From NCBI RefSeq assembly GCF_000507185.2, contig NZ_AYTM02000002.1, forward strand, positions 581,501-645,500: a stretch of 64,000 nt of DNA. The letters are read 5' to 3'. Below are positions 59,234 to 64,000 of this stretch, piece after piece. This stretch comes from Pseudomonas syringae KCTC 12500 (GTDB lineage: Bacteria; Pseudomonadota; Gammaproteobacteria; Pseudomonadales; Pseudomonadaceae). The translations under genes and the position numbers were made by a program. How positions within the stretch are numbered: the first letter of the stretch is position 1; each line of letters opens with the position of its first letter. The notes under the pieces were generated by a model that searched no databases, was not told the origin of the DNA, and was given only the letters and a program-made list of their open reading frames with translations.

Positions 59234-60511
59234 TTAGCGGATCAGCGAAAAGATCAGTGCTGAAATCGCCACAACTCCGGCGGCCACCACAAAGTAGTTG
59301 GACCACGCGCCAGCGTATTTACGCATGGCCGGTACCTTGTGGATGGCGTACATCGGCATCAGGAACAGCAAAGCCGAAATCACCGGCCCGCCCAGGGTTT
59401 CGATCATGCCCAGGATGCTTGGGTTGAGTGTTGCCACCAGCCAGCACACCACCAGCATGAAAGCCGCCGTCATGCGGTCCAGCGCCTTGGGTGCAGGACG
59501 ACGACCCGCCTTCAGAACCAGGCCTTTCAAGCCCTCGCTTGCACCGATGTAGTGACCGAGAAACGACTTGGAAATAGCCACGAACGCAATCAGTGGCGCG
59601 ACAAAGGCGATGGTCGGGTTGTTGAAGTGGTTGGCCAGGTAGGACAGGATCGAGATGTTCTGCGCCTTGGCCTCGGCGAGCTGGACAGGCGACAGGGTCA
59701 ACACGCAACTGAATACGAAGAACAGCACCATCACGACCATCAGACCGTGGGCGCGGGCCAGAATCTGCGAACTGCGCACTTCGGCGTTTTCGCCATACTG
59801 GCGCTTCTGATCGACGGCAAACGCGGAAATGATCGGTGTGTGGTTGAAAGAGAACACCATCACCGGAATGGCCAGCCACAGCGTGGGTATGAACGCCGAT
59901 AGCTCAGGGAACGTAGTGGCGGTGCTCAGAATGCCGCCGGTCCAGTGCGGAATGAGGAATATCGCCAGAAACAACAGTGCGACGATGAACGGATAAACCA
60001 TCAGGCTCATGGCCTTGACGATGAACCGCTCGCCACAACGCACCACGGCCAACAGCCCCATGATCAGCAAAAACGCCAGTGCGGCTCGCGGCGGTGGCGT
60101 GATGTGCAGCTGGTGCTCAAGAAAACTGCCCACGGTATTGGTGAGGGCCACGCTGTAGATCAGCAGGATCGGGAAGATGGCGAAGAAATACAGCAAGGTG
60201 ATCATCGCGCCAGCACTCTTGCCGAAATGCTCTTCGACCACATCGGTGATGTCGGCACCCTCACGTCCTGAGAGCACGAAGCGCGTCAAACCGCGGTGAG
60301 CGTAGAACGTCATGGGAAACGCCAGCAGTGCCAGCGCCATCAATGGCCAGAAACCGCCGATACCCGCGTTGATTGGCAAAAACAGGGTACCCGCACCGAT
60401 GGCGGTACCGAACAATCCGAGCATCCAGGTGGTGTCATTACGATTCCACGACGCGATGCTCTCGGGAGCTACATCCAGACGTTCTACGACGCCATTAGCC
60501 TGATCATTCAT
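59234..60511 (-). CDS. Serine/threonine-type amino acid transporter (HAAAP family)
   Basis: This 425-residue membrane protein has about 11 helices, N-terminal DTTWMLGLFGTAIGAGTLFLPINAGIGGFWPL and conserved MVFSFNHTPIISAFAVDQKR. It is in the hydroxy/aromatic amino acid permease family with SdaC and TdcC. It probably imports serine or threonine. The ATG at 60511 follows an ATGATCGGCCGG-type leader without a strong site, so start confidence is moderate. A GntR-like palindrome lies upstream. Confidence 0.83.
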   Translation of the reverse strand: MNDQANGVVERLDVAPESIASWNRNDTTWMLGLFGTAIGAGTLFLPINAGIGGFWPLMALALLAFPMTFYAHRGLTRFVLSGREGADITDVVEEHFGKSAGAMITLLYFFAIFPILLIYSVALTNTVGSFLEHQLHITPPPRAALAFLLIMGLLAVVRCGERFIVKAMSLMVYPFIVALLFLAIFLIPHWTGGILSTATTFPELSAFIPTLWLAIPVMVFSFNHTPIISAFAVDQKRQYGENAEVRSSQILARAHGLMVVMVLFFVFSCVLTLSPVQLAEAKAQNISILSYLANHFNNPTIAFVAPLIAFVAISKSFLGHYIGASEGLKGLVLKAGRRPAPKALDRMTAAFMLVVCWLVATLNPSILGMIETLGGPVISALLFLMPMYAIHKVPAMRKYAGAWSNYFVVAAGVVAISALIFSLIR

Positions 60512-60878
60512 CCGGTCGACTCTCCGTGGCCGGTTTATCAAAAAGGGAAACGCATCGAAAAAACCGGCAGTTCAGCGCTCCCCTCGAAAACAGCGGGCGA
60601 GATTCTCCGGGATTGACGCCAGAAGTCAAAGGTTTGTAGGACAATAGTTTCTTCCACGACATGCCGGCATTCGAGCGCACGCCTTTTGCACAAAGGGCTG
60701 GAGGACGGTCGACCTCTTGTCGAGGAATTAGTGTTTCAACAGCTTACGGGCTCAATCGAGCCGCCCACGCGGCCTAACATCCGGGAACAGTTCTGCATTT
60801 TTCCTGGAGGGGCAGCAGCGATACCATGCCGCGCCTGTGCGGTACATCCGGCAAAAACCTCTTCAAGGACCAAAAACG
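60512..60878. other. Divergent region between transporter and TlpA-like genes
   Basis: This 367-base region holds a palindrome TTGT-AGG-ACAA (60634-60644), TTGACG at 60613-60618, and a 38-codon ORF (60661-60777) starting MPAFERTPFAQRAGGRS with no good ribosome binding site. It also has short hairpins (GGCTCAATCGAGCC at about 60749-60762). It may be a leader for the downstream thioredoxin gene. No confident gene. Confidence 0.45.
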
Positions 60879-61670
60879 ATGTTGAGCATCAACGCCGGGC
60901 CGTTCGCCCTCGCGATATCCCATCTGTTGCTGTTGGGCGCCTTGATAACCGCCACATGGGTAGAGGCCCGGCTCGTCCGGCATACCCTGACCAGAAAGAC
61001 CGCAGTATTCGGACTCTTCATTCTGGGTATTGCCACTGCACGTATCGCATTCGTCCTGACCTATTTCGCGCAATACAGCGACGCCCCCTGGAAGGCGCTG
61101 GACATCCGTGATGGCGGCTTTGTGGTCTGGCCCGGGGTTATCTGCGCTCTGCTGGGCGGCTTGATCATCGGCTGGCGCCGTCCCGGACAGCGGCGCGCCC
61201 TGACGTTCGCAATGAGCATCGGACTGGCGATCTGGGTATCGGGCGGTTTGATTCTGGACCACTATCAGAAGGGCAATTCGCTGCCTGATACAACCCTTCG
61301 AACGCTGACTGGCGAGCCGGTCAGGGCCTCCGACTATCGGGGCAAACCAGTGGTCATCAACCTGTGGGCCACCTGGTGCCCTCCGTGTCGCCGCGAAATG
61401 CCGGTGCTGCGCGATATGCAACGGGAACGCGAGGACATTACATTTCTGTTCGTCAATCAGGCCGAAAGCGCCGGAGAAGTCAGCGACTACTTGTCGAAAC
61501 AGCAATTGGTGCTAAGCAACAGCTTTCTCGATCCGGACGGCGAGTTCGCCCGCCAGGTGGGTTCGGCGGCGCTGCCCACCACTCTTTTCTACTCACCAGA
61601 CGGACGGCTGATCGACAGTCATCTGGGCGAGTTGTCCAGAGCCAGCCTCACTCATTACCTGGATAAATAG
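60879..61670 (+). CDS. Membrane-anchored TlpA-like thioredoxin
   Basis: This 263-residue protein has four hydrophobic segments in the first half (about 10-140) and a C-terminal thioredoxin domain with WCPPC (in VVINLWATWCPPCRREMP). It belongs to the TlpA/DsbE-like group with a membrane domain. It likely reduces periplasmic disulfides or delivers electrons to c-type cytochromes or metalloproteins. The start MLSINAGPFALAIS was chosen over the ATG at 60837. Confidence 0.82.
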   Translation: MLSINAGPFALAISHLLLLGALITATWVEARLVRHTLTRKTAVFGLFILGIATARIAFVLTYFAQYSDAPWKALDIRDGGFVVWPGVICALLGGLIIGWRRPGQRRALTFAMSIGLAIWVSGGLILDHYQKGNSLPDTTLRTLTGEPVRASDYRGKPVVINLWATWCPPCRREMPVLRDMQREREDITFLFVNQAESAGEVSDYLSKQQLVLSNSFLDPDGEFARQVGSAALPTTLFYSPDGRLIDSHLGELSRASLTHYLDK

Positions 61671-61789
61671 CTAGGTATTCACCTACCTGATTGAGATGAA
61701 GTTGTCATTGCGAGCGAAAGCCTGCTGCATCGTTTCACCTATCCATGTATAAATGCGCTTACACATTGGCCCTTCTGGAGACTCAGCGC

Positions 61790-62359
61790 ATGCGTTACGC
61801 GCTTGATCATAAGGCCCAAACGCACCAACGCATCGTCAAGGAAGCGTCCATGCGCTTCCGTCGTGACGGCATTGGTGCTACGGGCTTGCAACCTTTGATG
61901 AAGGCACTTGGCTTGACCCATGGCGGGTTCTACGCGCATTTCAAATCCAAGGATGATCTTGTTGAACAGGCATTGAGTCACGCCCTCGACAATGTGAAAG
62001 GAATCACCAGCGACGTTTTCGCCAGGCAGGACTCGCTCAGTGAATTCATTGATCTCTACCTATCGATAGCCAGCCGCGATGCGGAAGACGGCGGTTGTCC
62101 GTTACCGACTATGTGCCTGGAACTAGGCCAGCGCGATCAGCCCAGCATGACGACGGATAAAATCATCCTTCATCTGCTGGAGCAGTTCGACAAGCCCCTG
62201 GCGGAGAATGGACTGGAGTCCAAAAGCTTGCCGGTGCTGTCCGCACTGGTAGGTGGTCTGGCACTCGCCCGCAGCGCTTTTGACGAGGAACTGTCACAGC
62301 GCATTCTGGACACGACCCGCGACTATCTCAAAAAGGAGATAAAAAAGAGCACCAACTGA
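61790..62359 (+). CDS. TetR-family regulator
   Basis: This 189-residue repressor reads MRYALDHKAQTHQRIVKEASMRFRRDGIGATGLQPLMKALGLTHGGFYAHFKSKDDLV (helix-turn-helix 25-45) with a ligand domain (60-189) of a type often placed near thiol or oxidoreductase genes. The start has GGAG eight bases upstream. It is alone between the TlpA-like gene and comEA. Confidence 0.85.
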   Translation: MRYALDHKAQTHQRIVKEASMRFRRDGIGATGLQPLMKALGLTHGGFYAHFKSKDDLVEQALSHALDNVKGITSDVFARQDSLSEFIDLYLSIASRDAEDGGCPLPTMCLELGQRDQPSMTTDKIILHLLEQFDKPLAENGLESKSLPVLSALVGGLALARSAFDEELSQRILDTTRDYLKKEIKKSTN

Positions 62360-62408
62360 TCCTCTGGAACAGATACTCTCTCGGAGAGCTTCCCCGGTGA
62401 GAGTTTAT

Positions 62409-62445
62409 AAACACACAGGCCGATCATCGATCGGCCTGTGTGTTT
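62409..62445. terminator. Terminator between TetR and ComEA-like genes
   Basis: AACACACAGGCCGAT (62409-62423) pairs with ATCGGCCTGTGTGTT (62430-62444) with a 6-base CATCG-type loop and a short T-run. It ends both convergent genes. Confidence 0.8.
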
Positions 62446-62462
62446 AGCGGATGAAACACTGA

Positions 62463-62825
62463 TCAGTCGAGTGCAAGCTTTTCGCGATTCCTCTCCAGAA
62501 TGGCCTTGCCGATTCCTTTTACTTCGATCAGTTCATCAATCGAGGTGAAATCGCCGTTGGCTTCCCGATAAGCCACAATGGCATCAGCCTTGTTCTTCCC
62601 GATCCCCGCCAGTTCTTTCTGCAGTGTCTGAGCATCGGCAGTATTGAGATTGACCCTGTCCTTGCGCTGCTCATGCGCCACAGCGGGTGCTGTTTCTTCC
62701 ATCATCGGCGAATGGGATACCGCGGACTGGGGGATGGCGGGCTGGGACGCAGGCGCGGCGTTGACCGCAACCGAGGTACTGGTGAGCAAGGCAAAGATCA
62801 AGGCACTGAAGATAGGGGTTCGCAT
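62463..62825 (-). CDS. ComEA-like DNA-binding helix-hairpin-helix protein
   Basis: This 120-residue protein has a signal peptide (MRTPIFSALIFALLTSTSVAVNA) and a C-terminal tandem helix-hairpin-helix (VNLNTADAQTLQKELAGIGKNKADAIVAYREANGDFTSIDELIEVKGIGKAIL). ComEA-type proteins bind DNA in the periplasm for uptake. Short secreted versions occur in many Pseudomonas. The start MRTPIFS was used; the ATG at 62861 would precede the signal peptide. It is upstream of a nucleotide-sugar dehydratase gene. Confidence 0.86.
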   Translation of the reverse strand: MRTPIFSALIFALLTSTSVAVNAAPASQPAIPQSAVSHSPMMEETAPAVAHEQRKDRVNLNTADAQTLQKELAGIGKNKADAIVAYREANGDFTSIDELIEVKGIGKAILERNREKLALD

Positions 62826-62983
62826 AGATAAAGCTCCATAGCAGTTCAAGGCAGCATCCACATGCTGTGCCTGAAACTTAGACCAGCGTCCCCTCCTGGA
62901 AAAGAAGTCGAGCGTTGCTGCCTGTTGCCGGATCGTTCAACGTATTTCCACCCCTGCCCAGAGCCCCGGCAGTGCTGATGAAA

Positions 62984-64000
62984 TCACGTTTCGCCGCTGC
63001 GTTCCTGATACATCCAGTCAACGATTTCACCTTCTGGCGTATAACCGTTTACCGTTTCGCGCAGCAACTGACGCACGCTGGTGTAATCATCTCGGTCGAC
63101 CGCATCCAGCAGCTTTGTCAGGCGGCCTTTCAATACATCCCATGACAGGCAATCTTCGTTTGCACTCATGATCATCGGGTGCTCGGTGGCAACCACGTTG
63201 TCGCCGATCAACAGCTCTTCATAGAGTTTTTCGCCGGGACGCAGGCCAGTGAACTCGATGGAGATATCACCGTGCGGATTTTTCTCCGAGCGAATGGCCA
63301 GACCGGAAAGATGGATCATCTTCTCGGCCAGTTCGACAATCTTGACCGGCTCCCCCATATCGAGAACGAAGACATCGCCGCCATGCCCCATGGAGCCGGC
63401 CTGAATCACCAACTGAGCGGCTTCGGGGATGGTCATGAAATAGCGGGTGATCTTTGGATGCGTCACCGTCAGCGGACCGCCTGACTGGATCTGCTTGTGG
63501 AACAGCGGGATCACCGAACCGGAAGAGCCAAGCACGTTGCCAAAGCGCACCATGGTAAAGCGGGTCTTGTTGACCTGATAGACGTTGGCCTTGTCACCGA
63601 AGATCACTGGCGCGGTTTCGCGGCTCAGTGCCTGCAATATCAATTCGGCAAGGCGCTTGGTACTGCCCATCACGTTGGTGGGGCGGACCGCCTTGTCGGT
63701 AGAGATCAGGACAAAGTTGGACACCCCTGCCTGCAACGCCGCCTGGGCGGTATTGAGCGTACCCACAACGTTGTTGATGACGCCTTCGGCAATATTGTGC
63801 TCGACCATCGGCACATGCTTGTAGGCAGCAGCGTGATAGACCGTATCGACCTTCCAGGTTTTCATGATCGACAGCAGCTTGGGGTGATTGCGTACCGAAC
63901 CGAGTATGGGCAGCAATTTCACCGAGAGTGACTCTCGAGCCGAGCGCTGTTCAAGCTCGGAGAGAATGCTGTAGAGATTGAACTCGCTATGGTCCAGCAG
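62984..64000 (-). CDS. WbpM/CapD-type nucleotide-sugar 4,6-dehydratase, 3' part
   Basis: The gene runs off the right edge; 339 residues up to the stop at 62984 are visible. It shows YHAAAYKHVPMVEHN, STDKAVRPTNVMGSTKRLAE, RFGNVLGSSGSVIPLF, HPKITRYFMTIPEAA and GLRPGEKLYEELL. This is the C-terminal catalytic SDR part of the membrane family WbpM/PglF/CapD that makes UDP-4-keto-sugars for O-antigen or capsule. The N-terminal membrane segment would be outside the window. Confidence 0.88.
   Translation of the reverse strand: MLDHSEFNLYSILSELEQRSARESLSVKLLPILGSVRNHPKLLSIMKTWKVDTVYHAAAYKHVPMVEHNIAEGVINNVVGTLNTAQAALQAGVSNFVLISTDKAVRPTNVMGSTKRLAELILQALSRETAPVIFGDKANVYQVNKTRFTMVRFGNVLGSSGSVIPLFHKQIQSGGPLTVTHPKITRYFMTIPEAAQLVIQAGSMGHGGDVFVLDMGEPVKIVELAEKMIHLSGLAIRSEKNPHGDISIEFTGLRPGEKLYEELLIGDNVVATEHPMIMSANEDCLSWDVLKGRLTKLLDAVDRDDYTSVRQLLRETVNGYTPEGEIVDWMYQERSGET

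Overview
The window reads as a chromosomal segment of a fluorescent Pseudomonas, most likely of the P. syringae group. The grounds are high-GC coding, the phhR/phhA/phhB arrangement, a sagS-gpx-msrB-alaA-htpX block, EF-P with Arg32 next to its rhamnosyltransferase EarP, class II DAHP synthase, and several families of Pseudomonas-type intergenic palindromes. Species assignment is an inference from gene content, and comparisons with other Pseudomonas genomes are from memory.

Layout. 1-5942: 5' end of acs, a heptamer repeat array, a small DUF2790 protein, the phenylalanine catabolism genes (phhR divergent from phhAB), two tiny proteins and an MFS transporter. 6020-8164: an intact IS3-family (IS150-like) element with a 3-bp target duplication, sitting at the edge of a six-unit tandem array of paired REP palindromes. 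8238-11972: arfB, aromatic amino acid permease, rluB and a DUF1289 protein. 12277-16347: housekeeping genes scpB, scpA, a Sua5/YciO protein and rnm on the minus strand, then yciB and a YciI protein divergently on the plus strand. 16435-23111: a two-component system with a CpxP/Spy-like periplasmic gene between regulator and sensor, then nitroreductase, trkH, an Mpo1-like protein, an LpxH-like phosphoesterase and an Rdx protein.

23163-36330 is the most accessory-looking part, a sulfur acquisition locus. It holds an SsuB/SsuC-type ABC ATPase and permease, an SsuD-like flavin monooxygenase, a LysR regulator, a 3-mercaptopropionate-type thiol dioxygenase overlapping a four-domain rhodanese, two SsuA-like binding proteins, an SfnB-like flavoprotein, a cytoplasmic BisC-type molybdoenzyme and a second LysR regulator. 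The non-coding gaps are unusually AT-rich and carry inverted repeats. Together the genes could import organosulfur compounds, strip sulfur from them oxidatively and handle the sulfur released.

36514-47285: a pirin, a duplicated tRNA-Gly/tRNA-Glu pair with a strong promoter, free-Met-sulfoxide reductase, a DUF815 ATPase, sagS, gpx, msrB, alaA, htpX, a structured intergenic repeat and tpm. 47387-54595: DOPA-dioxygenase-like protein, deaD with a long leader, spermidine-synthase-like protein, DAHP synthase, a DUF1127 protein, a LysR regulator and a TauE/SafE transporter. 54784-57787: ohrR/ohr with OhrR-like operators, and earP-efp. 57947-64000: a small membrane protein with a GreA/GreB paralogue, a small unknown protein, a Ser/Thr-type transporter, a TlpA-like thioredoxin, a TetR regulator, a ComEA-like protein and the 3' part of a WbpM/CapD-type nucleotide-sugar dehydratase.

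No prophage, CRISPR array, secretion system or defence island was seen. The best candidates for under-described biology are the sulfur locus with its alternating dead/active quadruple rhodanese, the REP array, the three-way-junction repeat at 46379-46453, and the Gre-like cluster at 57947-59161.
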